Part shown: positions 7,921-16,430 of the stretch, one piece after another
How positions within the stretch are numbered: the stretch's first letter is position 1
Layout: every line of letters begins with the position of its first letter
From: Sinorhizobium terangae
GTDB lineage: Bacteria; Pseudomonadota; Alphaproteobacteria; Rhizobiales; Rhizobiaceae
Reading direction: 5' to 3'
Length of the DNA stretch: 64,000 nt
NCBI RefSeq assembly: GCF_009601505.1
Contig: NZ_WITC01000059.1
Location: forward strand, 1 to 64,000
Position numbers and translations under genes: made by a program
The notes under the pieces: generated by a model
Seen by the model: the letters and a program-made list of their open reading frames with translations, nothing else
Told to the model about the DNA's origin: nothing
Database searches by the model: none

Positions 7921-8340
7921 ATGCCCATCATCAATGTCACCGTCACCGGGCGCCCGGACCCGGACCTGTCCGCGAGGATCGCTGCAGAAGTCAGCGACCT
8001 GACGCAAGCGTACCTGCGCAAGGATCCGACCGTCACCGCCGTTGCGGTGGGTTATGTCGATCCACAGCACTGGTTTGCTGGCGGAAAGTCGATCGCGTCG
8101 CAGGAGACCAACAGCTTCTGGCTCGATATCAAGGTCGTGGACGGCACCAACACCAAACAGGAAATGGCCGCTTACATCGAAGCGATCTACGGCGCCTTCG
8201 GGAAGCTACTCGGAAAGGTCCATCCGGAGAGTTATGTGCTCGTTCACGAAGTCTCCGCAGCAGCCTATGGTTATGGCGGCAAGACGCAGGAGTTCCGCTT
8301 CATCAGCGGCAAGCTCCAGTCGGCTGTGTCGCGGGTCTAG
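7921..8340 (+). CDS. Tautomerase-superfamily protein (4-oxalocrotonate tautomerase-like)
   Basis: A 139-residue protein starting MPIINVTVTG; after Met removal the N-terminal proline is the general base of the tautomerase superfamily. It is about twice the length of a 4-oxalocrotonate tautomerase subunit, so it may be a fused two-unit form. GAAAGGAG 8 bases before the ATG is a good ribosome site. It is divergent from the LysR gene and probably controlled by it. Substrates of such enzymes vary widely (keto-enol tautomers, halo acids), so none is named. A dispersed repeat follows directly. Confidence 0.8.
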   Translation: MPIINVTVTGRPDPDLSARIAAEVSDLTQAYLRKDPTVTAVAVGYVDPQHWFAGGKSIASQETNSFWLDIKVVDGTNTKQEMAAYIEAIYGAFGKLLGKVHPESYVLVHEVSAAAYGYGGKTQEFRFISGKLQSAVSRV

Positions 8341-8445
8341 CGCATCGGCCCGAAAATCGGACCCGATTTTCGGAAAGCACAATGCGCGGAATCAAAGAGT
8401 TACAGCGTCCTTTGTGCGTCCTAAAGGCCGCACGGCGCTGTAACG
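8341..8445. repeat. Dispersed rhizobial repeat
   Basis: It contains an inverted repeat CGAAAATCGG/CCGATTTTCG at 8351-8372 and, at 8400-8443, TTACAGCG .. CGCTGTAA with GTGCG/CGCAC inside. The unit CAGCGTCC-TTTG-GCGTC is shared with copies at 12293-12394 and 39690-39767. It lies between convergent genes. Confidence 0.65.
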
Positions 8446-8510
8446 AGCCGCGTAGGAAAAGGGCGCCGTCTGGGCGCCCTTCGTCTGTGCGGTGAGAATG
8501 CCGTGGCTGC

Positions 8511-9557
8511 CTATGCCGCCTGGCGGTCGGCGTGGCTCGTCGGCGTCACCATGGCGGCGATGATCGTCTGCAGGTCGATCGCGCCGATCGGCCGGCCGTT
8601 CTCATCGACGACGTGGGCCGTGGCGACATGCGCGCCGGTCATCGTGCGGGCGGCCGCTTCGAGAACCGTGCCGGCCAAAAGCGGCACGCCCTCTGGATTG
8701 CCGGAGAGCGGCCGCATGATCGTCTCGACGTGCACGACGCGGCCACGGTTCACTTCCTTGACGAAGGCGGTGATGTAGTCGTCGGCCGGCGACAGCACGA
8801 TCTGCTGGCCGGTGCCCTGCTGTACGACGCGGCCGTCACGCAGGATCGCGATCCTGTCGCCCAACCTCAGCGCTTCGTCGAGGTCGTGGGTGATGAAGAC
8901 CACAGTCTTTTTCAGTTCCTTCTGCAGGTCGAGCAGCACCGTCTGCATGTCCATGCGGATCAGCGGATCGAGCGCCGAATAGGCCTCGTCCATCAGCAGG
9001 ATGTCGGCGTCGTTGGTGAGCGCCCGGGCAAGGCCGACGCGCTGCTGCATGCCGCCCGAAAGTTGGTTCGGATAGTGGTTCTCGAACCCCTTGAGGCCGA
9101 CGCGCTCGATCCAGCCGCGCGCCCGCTTTTCGCTTTCGCGCCGCTCGATGCCCTGGATCTCGAGGCCGTATATCGTGTTCTCGAGAACGGTGCGGTGCGG
9201 CAGCAGCGCGAACTTCTGAAACACCATTGCCGTCTTGTTGCGACGGAATTGGCGAAGGTCGTTTTCGTTCATCTTGCAGACGTCGGTGCCGTCATAGAGC
9301 ACCTCGCCGGCGGTCGGGTCGATCAGCCGGTTGATGTGACGGATCAGCGTCGACTTGCCGGAACCGGACAGACCCATGACCACCGTGATGCAGCCGCCGG
9401 GCATCAGGATATTGATGTCCTGCAAGCCGAGCACGTGACCATGCTTCTCGTTGAGCTCGGCCTTGCCCATGCCCTTCTTGACGACGTCGACGTAGTCTTC
9501 GCCGCGGGGGCCGAAGATCTTGTAGAGGTTCTTTACCTCGATTGCGTGACTAGCCAT
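8511..9557 (-). CDS. Glycine betaine/choline-type ABC transporter ATP-binding protein (ProV/OpuAA/ChoV-like)
   Basis: A 348-residue ATPase of the quaternary-amine transporter class. It has Walker A GLSGSGKST (residues 62-70), the signature LSGGMQQRVGLARAL, Walker B ILLMDEAYSALDP and a conserved switch HDLDEA. The last 60-70 residues form one CBS-like segment, and the N-terminal extension before Walker A is typical of ProV/OpuAA. Its ATG at 9557 overlaps the permease stop by 8 bases, with GGAGG upstream inside the permease end, so the two are coupled. It probably powers uptake of glycine betaine, proline betaine or choline across the inner membrane. It is the last gene of the operon. Confidence 0.9.
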   Translation of the reverse strand: MASHAIEVKNLYKIFGPRGEDYVDVVKKGMGKAELNEKHGHVLGLQDINILMPGGCITVVMGLSGSGKSTLIRHINRLIDPTAGEVLYDGTDVCKMNENDLRQFRRNKTAMVFQKFALLPHRTVLENTIYGLEIQGIERRESEKRARGWIERVGLKGFENHYPNQLSGGMQQRVGLARALTNDADILLMDEAYSALDPLIRMDMQTVLLDLQKELKKTVVFITHDLDEALRLGDRIAILRDGRVVQQGTGQQIVLSPADDYITAFVKEVNRGRVVHVETIMRPLSGNPEGVPLLAGTVLEAAARTMTGAHVATAHVVDENGRPIGAIDLQTIIAAMVTPTSHADRQAA

Positions 9558-10458
9558 GAATAACCTCCGAGTGCTTTTGCAGCCGCCTTCCGAAGGCCTG
9601 GCTGGTACGATCGAAAATGATAGCGATGCCGACGAGGGCAAAGCCGTTGAGGAAACCGACGGTGAAGAACTGGTTGGCGATCGCCTGGAGCACGTTCTTG
9701 CCGAGCCCGCCGACGCCGATCATCGAGGCGACGACGACCATTGCCAGCGACATCATGATCGTCTGGTTGATGCCGGCCATGATGGTCGGCAGGGCCAGTG
9801 GCATCTGCACGTTCTTCAGTTTCTGCCAGGCGGAGGAGCCGAAGGCGTCGGCAGCCTCCAACACTTCCTTGTCGACGAGCCGGATACCGAGATTGGTGAG
9901 TCGGATCATCGGCGGCACGGCGTAGATGACGACGGCGATCAGGCCCGGCACCTTGCCGATGCCGAAGATCATGACCACCGGAATGAGATAGACGAAGCTC
10001 GGCATCGTCTGCATGACGTCGAGGATCGGATTGACGAAGGCCTGCACGCGGTCGGAGCGGGCCATCAGAATGCCGATCGGGATGCCGATCACGATCGAGA
10101 TCAACGTGCAGACGGTGACCATGGCGAGCGTGACCATGGTGTCGTTCCAAAGCCCGACGAGCCCGATCGCCAGCATCGACAGCGCCGTGCCGATGGTGAT
10201 CTTTACGTGACGGCTGCCAACATAAACGATGGCGATCATGATGATCAGCACTAAGATCCAGGGCGAACTGACGAACGCCCGTTCCAGGTAGTTCAGGAAC
10301 CATTGCAATGGCTGGACCACTGCATCGATCGCATCACCGTAGCTGCGCACGAATCCCTTGAATCCGTCGTCGACGCTCTTGCGCGCCATGCGAATGGTGC
10401 CATCGTCAATGGCCGGGAACTTGCAAAGCAGTTCCGGCAAGAAACTGCAGATAGCCAT
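9550..10458 (-). CDS. Glycine betaine/choline-type ABC transporter permease (ProW/OpuAB/ChoW-like)
   Basis: A 302-residue integral membrane protein with about six or seven helices. The typical permease loop EAADAFGSSAWQKLKNVQMP sits at about residues 200-220, followed by LALPTIMAGINQT as in the ProW family. AAGGGGA lies 6 bases before the ATG. The gene is downstream of the binding-protein gene across about 250 bases that contain a hairpin, and overlaps the ATPase gene. It forms the membrane channel of the transporter. Confidence 0.9.
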   Translation of the reverse strand: MAICSFLPELLCKFPAIDDGTIRMARKSVDDGFKGFVRSYGDAIDAVVQPLQWFLNYLERAFVSSPWILVLIIMIAIVYVGSRHVKITIGTALSMLAIGLVGLWNDTMVTLAMVTVCTLISIVIGIPIGILMARSDRVQAFVNPILDVMQTMPSFVYLIPVVMIFGIGKVPGLIAVVIYAVPPMIRLTNLGIRLVDKEVLEAADAFGSSAWQKLKNVQMPLALPTIMAGINQTIMMSLAMVVVASMIGVGGLGKNVLQAIANQFFTVGFLNGFALVGIAIIFDRTSQAFGRRLQKHSEVIHG

Positions 10459-10508
10459 ATTTTTCCCCTTCCGGCCGGAAGTCCTGTGCCGCCGGCTGCG
10501 TCTTTGGT

Positions 10509-10526
10509 ACGGCCGCGTGCGGCCGT
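10509..10526 (-). other. Intra-operon hairpin between binding-protein and permease genes
   Basis: ACGGCCG-CGTG-CGGCCGT is a perfect 7-base stem with a 4-base loop, without a T-run. Stems of this kind after binding-protein genes often protect the upstream message or damp downstream expression; that role is inferred. Confidence 0.5.
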
Positions 10527-10710
10527 CCTGCGCAGACTTGCTCGTGACCTCTTACGTGTCCCGGCGCGAGAATGTGACAGCGGAACAACGTTCGCGCTTT
10601 ACTGTTTGCGACGTCAGCGAAGCACTTCACCGCTATGGGCCCAGTCAGGCGGCAATTGTTTGCCCAGGCGCGGCGGCCCGGTCCGGCTGCGTCCACCGCG
10701 ACGCCTGTTG

Positions 10711-11709
10711 TCAGAGGGCTGCCTTGACCTTCTCGGCCACCTCGGGACTGACCCATTGGGTCCACATCTCGGGAAACTCTTGGAGAAAGTGTTTGGCCGC
10801 GTCCTCGTTGGTGCCCTGGTTCTGGTCCATCCAGGCCAGGACCTTGTTGACGGTGCCGTTATCCCACTTGCGCACCTTGATGTAATCCATGGCGACGCCG
10901 GCCTTTTCCGCGAAGGACTTCGTCACGACGGTGTAGACATCCGAGACCGGATAGGAATTGACCTTGGGGTTCGGGCAATCGGGAACGGCGGAGCAGGCGT
11001 CCCACTCCTTCTTGTCATGGTCGACGCCGAAGGAGAGGCGGGTCATTTCATACTTGCCGAGGATCGCGGTCGGGGCCCAGTAATAGCCGAGCCAGCCGGT
11101 TTTCTTCTCGAAAGCGTTGGCAATGGAGCCGTCGAGGCCGGCGGCCGAGCCTGTATCGACCAGTTCGAAGCCGGCTTTTTCGGCGTCAAGCGCCTTGAAC
11201 AGATTGGCGGTCGAGACCTGGCAGTTCCATCCGGAGGGGCAGTTGTGGATCGCGCCTTTTGACGCATCTTCCGGCGCAGGGAATAGGTCCGGATGTTTCA
11301 GAGCGTCCTGCACGGTCTTGATTTCCGGGTGTGCATCGGCGAGGAACTTCGGTATCCACCAGCCCTCGACGCCGCCCTCGCTTAAGAGTGGCGCGGCCTG
11401 GATAAGACGTCCTTCCTTGATGGCTGCGTCGAGCGGCGTGCGCACCGCGTTGACCCAGAGTTCGGGTGCCATGTCGGGCTGCGCTTTCTCGTTCATCGAG
11501 GCGAAGGTCGGCATCGTGTCCCCGGTGACGAGCTCGACGGTGCAACCATATCCGTTTTCAAGAATGAATTTGTCGACATGGGCGGCGACGCCCGCCGAGG
11601 CCCAGTTCATTTCGGCAATGCTGACTTCGCCGCATTCCGCGGCTTGCGCCGCGCCCGCCACGGCGTAAAGGCCCACGGCGAGAAAGGTGGACGCGAGGAG
11701 CTTCTTCAT
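10711..11709 (-). CDS. Glycine betaine/proline-type ABC transporter substrate-binding protein (ProX-like)
   Basis: A 332-residue periplasmic binding protein. The ATG at 11709, with GGGAGGT about 10 bases upstream, gives a signal peptide MKKLLASTFLAVGLYAVAGA cut near AQA-AEC. Aromatic-rich motifs such as EGWWIPKF and LGYYWAPTAI fit the aromatic boxes used to bind quaternary ammonium groups in the ProX/OpuAC class. It is the first gene of the three-gene minus-strand operon. The exact ligand (glycine betaine, proline betaine, choline or similar) is not decided by sequence alone. The nearby bmt makes betaines likely. Confidence 0.85.
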   Translation of the reverse strand: MKKLLASTFLAVGLYAVAGAAQAAECGEVSIAEMNWASAGVAAHVDKFILENGYGCTVELVTGDTMPTFASMNEKAQPDMAPELWVNAVRTPLDAAIKEGRLIQAAPLLSEGGVEGWWIPKFLADAHPEIKTVQDALKHPDLFPAPEDASKGAIHNCPSGWNCQVSTANLFKALDAEKAGFELVDTGSAAGLDGSIANAFEKKTGWLGYYWAPTAILGKYEMTRLSFGVDHDKKEWDACSAVPDCPNPKVNSYPVSDVYTVVTKSFAEKAGVAMDYIKVRKWDNGTVNKVLAWMDQNQGTNEDAAKHFLQEFPEMWTQWVSPEVAEKVKAAL

Positions 11710-12243
11710 GTTTGCAAGACCTCCCAGTCTTTGTGCAGCCAACGATCGCGAGTGCCGTGCGGGTTACCGCTGTCCCGACGCCCGATTATTCAGTGCAGCC
11801 TGAGGTTCGACATCGGAAGGCCAAAATCATGCCCCCGCTGCTGCAGTGTGGGAGTTCTATCCTATCCTGGCCGCGGAACCCTGTCGCCGGCCGGATCTCC
11901 TCTTCACCGCTGTGGCAAGCCTAAGTATTCCCAAAGAGAAATCAACCTCTTCAATTGGATTGCCGCGTCGAACGGCACCGTCGTCATGCGTGCGATTTCT
12001 GGCTTTCCGGCCGCAAATTTGAGCATTTACGACAAAATTGCCGCAAAATGGGGCTCTGGGAAACTGCGGCACCTCAGGGCCTGTTTCAATCGGGACGTTT
12101 CCTGTCGCGATTGCGCCCGCGCATCCATCCGAAGATGTCACGAAAAAAATCAAAAAAAATCGCAATTCACCATTGCTTAAGCGATCAATAACCATCCGGT
12201 AACGATGTCAGGCTAATTGTTTGCATGCGGCGGGCGACTGTCG
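11710..12243. other. Intergenic region upstream of the betaine transporter
   Basis: It holds the promoter side of the minus-strand transporter operon. Around 12135-12185 is a stretch much richer in A/T than its surroundings (AAAAAAATCAAAAAAAATCG). I find no credible reading frame or known RNA here. Confidence 0.4.
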
Positions 12244-12394
12244 CAGGTCCGGATCAGGTGTTGCGTACCGGACCTGGAACATCCCGCGCCCTATTGCATC
12301 TTTCCTCAAATCCTATCCGATTTGAGGAAAGATGCAGCAATTCGAGGTGCTGCAGCGTCCCTTTGCGCGTCTGATAAGACGCGCGGCGCTGTAG
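12244..12394. repeat. Dispersed repeat with very long perfect hairpins
   Basis: It begins with a 9-base perfect stem CAGGTCCGG/CCGGACCTG (12244-12276). Next is an 18-base perfect stem starting TGCATCTTTCCTCAAATC (12295-12336). A GCGCGTCT/AGACGCGC stem (12365-12384) follows. The 12293-12386 part matches 39690-39767 in reverse orientation. Confidence 0.65.
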
Positions 12395-12399
12395 GACGG

Positions 12400-12507
12400 C
12401 GGGGCGCTCTGACCTCGAAGAGCGCCGCGATCTCCGGTGTATTCTGCCGGAGAGACCATGCGTTACTAGCGGCCGCATCCCCTCGCAGGAGGTCGGGTGC
12501 GGTTTTC
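12400..12507 (+). ncRNA. Candidate small structured RNA with its own terminator
   Basis: Three stems follow each other: GGCGCTCT/AGAGCGCC (12403-12426), TCTCCGG/CCGGAGA (12431-12453), and CCGCATCC/GGGTGCGG (12473-12502). The last is followed by TTTTC, as in a rho-independent terminator on the plus strand. No plus-strand gene precedes it, so a short non-coding transcript is the simplest reading. No promoter or family match could be shown. Confidence 0.4.
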
Positions 12508-12537
12508 GCATTGTGGTCTACTCAACCAGCAAACGGC

Positions 12538-12568
12538 AACAAAAAAGCCGCCCCGAAAGGAGCGGCTT
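12538..12568 (-). terminator. Rho-independent terminator of the 47-residue gene
   Basis: A ten-base stem (AAGCCGCTCC/GGGGCGGCTT with one T-G pair) and a TTTC loop on the minus strand, followed by TTTTTTG. It starts 20 bases after the small gene's stop. Confidence 0.85.
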
Positions 12569-12587
12569 GAAGCGGGAACGCGCCTGA

Positions 12588-12731
12588 TCATCCAATGTTG
12601 GAAGTGCGGATGAAACCGAGCGGGCCACGAGGCGCATCCATCTCGATATTGCGCACGCGGGACTGGCTCGACGGCGCCTTGGAGTTCCAGGCGATCTGAA
12701 CGAAATTGGGTTTGCTGAAGACGAACAGCAT
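12588..12731 (-). CDS. Small 47-residue protein of unknown function
   Basis: The frame encodes MLFVFSKPNFVQIAWNSKAP and ends PLGFIRTSNIG. AAGGTAG lies about 9 bases before the ATG, a hairpin lies in the leader, and a strong terminator starts 20 bases after the stop, so the unit looks like a complete small gene. It has no membrane helix and no motif I recognise; it is basic and probably cytoplasmic. It is too short for automated length cut-offs. Being a coding gene rather than an sRNA is an inference from its ribosome site and clean frame. Confidence 0.55.
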   Translation of the reverse strand: MLFVFSKPNFVQIAWNSKAPSSQSRVRNIEMDAPRGPLGFIRTSNIG

Positions 12732-12979
12732 GGCTTTTCTACCTTGGGAGTCCGGGGCTTCGCCCGGGGTTGTTTCGATGCCGTCGATATAAGCGCGAAC
12801 GGGTGGAACTCAAATGCCAATGTCGCCATCGCATGTCGCAATTCCGCCAGTCCTGTCGCTATTTAGAACAAGCTTCATGAGCGTCCGAAACGGGCCGTGA
12901 TCACGCACGGCAAAATCACGCTGAACCGCGTCGAAAACAGGCCTTTGCCGGTGCTGGTTTCGATGTTACGGGAGGTCGC

Positions 12980-14452
12980 ATGACAAAGAAGATCATGCTG
13001 CAGGGAACCGGCTCGGATGTCGGAAAATCGGTATTGGTGGCCGGGCTCTGCCGGCTCGCCTCCAATCGTGGATTGAAGATCAGGCCGTTCAAGCCGCAGA
13101 ACATGTCCAACAACGCCGCCGTTTCCGATGACGGCGGCGAGATTGGCCGGGCGCAATGGCTGCAGTCGGTGGCCGCGCGTGTGCCGTCCTCTGTCCACAT
13201 GAATCCGGTGCTTCTGAAGCCGCAATCGGACGTTGGGAGCCAGATCATCCTGCAGGGCAAGGTGGCAGGCCAGGCGAAGGGCAGGGATTATCAGGCGCTG
13301 AAGCCGAAGCTGCTGGGCGCCGTGATGGAAAGTTTCGAACGTGTCTGCGCCGGTGCCGATCTCGTCATTGTCGAAGGTGCGGGGTCGCCGGCGGAAATCA
13401 ATTTGAGGGCCGGCGATATCGCCAACATGGGCTTTGCCACGCGCGCCGGCGCGCCCGTGGTGCTTGTCGGCGATATCGACCGCGGCGGCGTCATCGCCTC
13501 GCTTGTTGGCACGCACGCGATCTTGCCCGAAGAGGATCGGCGCATGGTGAGCGGCTATCTCATCAACAAATTCCGTGGTGACGTGACGCTCTTCGACGAG
13601 GGGATTGCGGCGATTCACCGGTTCACCGGCTGGCCTTGCTTCGGCGTGGTGCCGTGGCTGAAGAGTGCCGCACGGCTGCCTGCGGAGGATTCGGTCGTGC
13701 TGGAAAAGCTCGCCCGCGGCGACGGCAAGGCGCTCAAGGTCGCGGTGCCGGTCCTGTCGCGGATCGCGAATTTCGACGATCTCGATCCGCTGATGGCCGA
13801 GCCGGAGGTCGATCTCGTCTTCGTGCGGCCGGGCACGCCGGTTCCCGACGATGCCGGCCTCGTCGTCATTCCCGGCTCGAAATCGACGATTGCCGACCTC
13901 AAGGATTTTCGCGCCGAGGGCTGGGACCGGGACCTCGAGCGCCACCTGCGCCGTGGCGGGCGAGTGATCGGAATTTGCGGCGGCTACCAGATGCTCGGCG
14001 CGCGGGTCACCGATCCGCTCGGCATCGAAGGCAGCGAACGCGAAATCGCGGGCCTCGGCCTGCTTGCCGTCGAAACGGAAATGGCGCCGGAGAAGACAGT
14101 GCGTAACAGCCGCGCCTGGTCGCTGGAACATGACGTGCCGCTCGACGGCTATGAGATCCACCTCGGTAAGACCACCGGCACCGATTGCGACCGCGCGCCG
14201 GTCTCGATCGACGGTCGCCGTGACGGGGCGATGTCGGCCGACGGCAAGGTGATGGGCACCTATCTGCACGGGCTTTTCGGCAGCGACCCCTATCGGGCCG
14301 CGCTGCTCAAGAGCTTTGGCATTGAGGCTGGCGGCGGCAACTATCGTCAATCGGTCGATGCGGCACTCGATGATATCGCCGGCGAGCTCGAGGCCGTGCT
14401 CGACCCTGCCTGGCTCGACCGGCTGTTCTGCGGCGAGTGCAAGATGGCGTGA
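12980..14452 (+). CDS. cobQ: Cobyric acid synthase CobQ
   Basis: A 490-residue enzyme that amidates adenosyl-cobyrinate a,c-diamide at positions b, d, e and g, using glutamine and ATP. The N-terminal ATP-binding domain opens with the P-loop QGTGSDVGKS (residues 8-17), and PFKPQNMSNN is a CobQ signature. The C-terminal class I glutamine amidotransferase has its nucleophile in GICGGYQMLG (Cys at about 333) and a catalytic His in YLHGLFG (about 430). The length is standard. GGGAGGT 5 bases before the ATG is a strong ribosome site. It is separated from cobP by a cyclase gene and the riboswitch; no B12 box is seen before cobQ itself. Confidence 0.96.
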   Translation: MTKKIMLQGTGSDVGKSVLVAGLCRLASNRGLKIRPFKPQNMSNNAAVSDDGGEIGRAQWLQSVAARVPSSVHMNPVLLKPQSDVGSQIILQGKVAGQAKGRDYQALKPKLLGAVMESFERVCAGADLVIVEGAGSPAEINLRAGDIANMGFATRAGAPVVLVGDIDRGGVIASLVGTHAILPEEDRRMVSGYLINKFRGDVTLFDEGIAAIHRFTGWPCFGVVPWLKSAARLPAEDSVVLEKLARGDGKALKVAVPVLSRIANFDDLDPLMAEPEVDLVFVRPGTPVPDDAGLVVIPGSKSTIADLKDFRAEGWDRDLERHLRRGGRVIGICGGYQMLGARVTDPLGIEGSEREIAGLGLLAVETEMAPEKTVRNSRAWSLEHDVPLDGYEIHLGKTTGTDCDRAPVSIDGRRDGAMSADGKVMGTYLHGLFGSDPYRAALLKSFGIEAGGGNYRQSVDAALDDIAGELEAVLDPAWLDRLFCGECKMA

Positions 14453-14570
14453 AGCCGCGGCGAGCGCCGAAGGGTCGGGCCGCCTGGCACCATTTTGTTG
14501 CTTCTCCGGCTTCTGTATTTAAGCTACGGTTGAAATGTCCTGACTGTACGCCGCAGGAGCGGCTGTCCTC

Positions 14571-16328
14571 GTGGAACGGAAGCTCGCAGTGATCCTTGCC
14601 GCTGACGTTGCTGGTTACAGCCGGCTTGTCGCTGCCGACGAGGAAGGCGCGCTTCAGACGCTTGGCACCTACAGCGCGGCGATCGGCGACCTCGTTGCCG
14701 AACATGGCGGGCGCATATTTGGTTCGGCCGGCGACAGCGTCGTCGCGGAGTTCCACAGCGCCGTGCAGGCTGTGCGGGCCGCGGTCGCCATCCAGCGTGT
14801 GCTTTATCGCCGCAACGCCGACCTTCCCCCCGACCACCGAATGGAGTTTCGCATCGGCCTCAACCTTGGTGATGTCGTCGTCGAAGGCGACAATCTTCTC
14901 GGTGACGGCGTCAACGTGGCTGCCCGGCTGCAAGAAGTCGCGCAGCCGGGAGGAATCTGTATTTCGGGTGCGCTCCACGACCAGATCGAGGGCAAGCTCG
15001 ATTTTCCGCTGGTTCACCTTGGCGACCGCAACCTCAAGAACATTCCGCGTCCCGTGCCGGTGCACAGGGTCGACTGGCGTCGCGAGGACCCGGTCGAGGC
15101 CGGGGTGCTCGGCGGCCCACTCGTCCTTCCGGACAAGCCCTCGATCGTCGTCCTTCCCTTCGTCAACATGTCGGGCGACCCGGAACAGGAGTATTTTGCC
15201 GACGGGCTAACCGAGGACATCATCACCGCGCTTTCGCTCTACCGCTGGTTCTTCGTCATCGCCCGCAACTCTTCCTTCGCCTATAAGGGGCGTGCCGTCG
15301 ACGTGAAGCAGGTCGGCCGCGATCTTGGCGTGCGCTATATCGTCGAGGGGAGTGTGCGCCGGGCCGGGACGCGTCTGCGCGTGACCGGACAGCTCATCGA
15401 AGCCGAGACCGGCGTCCATCTCTGGGCCCAGCGCTACGACCGCGAACTTGCGGATATCTTCGCCATCCAGGACGAACTCACGCAGAACGTCGTCGGCGCG
15501 ATCGAACCGGAAATCCTCATCGGGGAGAGCCGGCGTGCCCAGTTCAGCCTTACCAACAACCTCGATGCCTATGAATGTCACATGCGCGGCACCTGGCTGC
15601 ACAATGCGCAGGACACCGCCGAGCACTTTAAGGAAGCAATCATGTGGCATCGGAGGGCGATCGCTCTTGATCCCGATTTCGGCCGCGCGCACATGATGCT
15701 TGCTCGCACGCTCTACGCACGTTGCTTCCACGGCTTCAGCGACGATGTCGACCGCGACAGTGCCGAACTCTATGCGGCGGCCGAGCGCGCTGTCGCGCTG
15801 GAAGAGCGCGACCCCTATTCGCACTACGCGATGTGCCTTGCCCATTTCGTGGCGCACCGTGCGCCCGCGGCCGTGGAAGAGGCGCAGCGGGCGATTGACC
15901 TCAACCCCAACCTGGCGCTTGCGCACATGGGCCTCGGCTGGGCCCGGATCTTCGCGGGACATTTCGCCGAGGCGCTTGACCCGCTCCACATGGCCCTGAG
16001 GCTCAGTCCGCATGACCCGATGACCTACCTGTTCCTCAACCACATCGCGCTTGCCCACTATCATCTCGGCAATTACGAGGAGGCGCTGCACTATTCGGAG
16101 CGCGGCATTTCACTCCGCCGGGCCTACTTTAATCGGGTGGTGCTTCTCGCGAGCCTGGGACAGCTTGGCCACGACCAGGAGGCGCGCGAGCTCATACCGG
16201 AAATCATGGCTCACGTGCCGGCAGACATTAGCCATTACTGGAAGATCCTCACGCCCTACGTCGATCCCAACCACTATGCGCATCTCATTGACGGGCTGCG
16301 CAAGGCGGGGTTCCCGCTCATCGAATAA
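14571..16328 (+). CDS. Class III adenylate/guanylate cyclase with TolB-like and TPR domains
   Basis: A 585-residue protein from a GTG start (CAGGAG 12 bases upstream). Residues 1-170 are a class III nucleotide cyclase: the first metal Asp in LAADVAGYSRL, the second in GDSVVAEF, and transition-state residues in GVNVAARLQ are all present, so it may be active. Residues about 195-310 resemble the TolB-like segment found in rhizobial cyclases (SIVVLPFVNMSGDPEQEYFA). The rest is a TPR array (e.g. RAIALDPDFGRAHMMLA, AIDLNPNLALAHMGLGWA). No membrane helix is seen, so it is cytosolic. Rhizobia carry many such cyclases with unknown inputs. Its place between cobQ and the cobalamin riboswitch suggests chance insertion rather than a shared role. 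Confidence 0.88.
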   Translation: MERKLAVILAADVAGYSRLVAADEEGALQTLGTYSAAIGDLVAEHGGRIFGSAGDSVVAEFHSAVQAVRAAVAIQRVLYRRNADLPPDHRMEFRIGLNLGDVVVEGDNLLGDGVNVAARLQEVAQPGGICISGALHDQIEGKLDFPLVHLGDRNLKNIPRPVPVHRVDWRREDPVEAGVLGGPLVLPDKPSIVVLPFVNMSGDPEQEYFADGLTEDIITALSLYRWFFVIARNSSFAYKGRAVDVKQVGRDLGVRYIVEGSVRRAGTRLRVTGQLIEAETGVHLWAQRYDRELADIFAIQDELTQNVVGAIEPEILIGESRRAQFSLTNNLDAYECHMRGTWLHNAQDTAEHFKEAIMWHRRAIALDPDFGRAHMMLARTLYARCFHGFSDDVDRDSAELYAAAERAVALEERDPYSHYAMCLAHFVAHRAPAAVEEAQRAIDLNPNLALAHMGLGWARIFAGHFAEALDPLHMALRLSPHDPMTYLFLNHIALAHYHLGNYEEALHYSERGISLRRAYFNRVVLLASLGQLGHDQEARELIPEIMAHVPADISHYWKILTPYVDPNHYAHLIDGLRKAGFPLIE

Positions 16329-16430
16329 AGTGACGCCAGGAAAAGCGCGTAGCGGTTTTCCGCTTTCAGCGCTGCCCATGTCGCAGGCCGTCGATTGACT
16401 TTGCCAGTGCCGCTTCATAATTAACGTCAA

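Noticed and set aside
12875-14350. Long minus-strand open frame opposite cobQ
   Set aside because: It mirrors cobQ in a complementary frame, has no family likeness or ribosome site, and is a composition effect of high-GC coding DNA.
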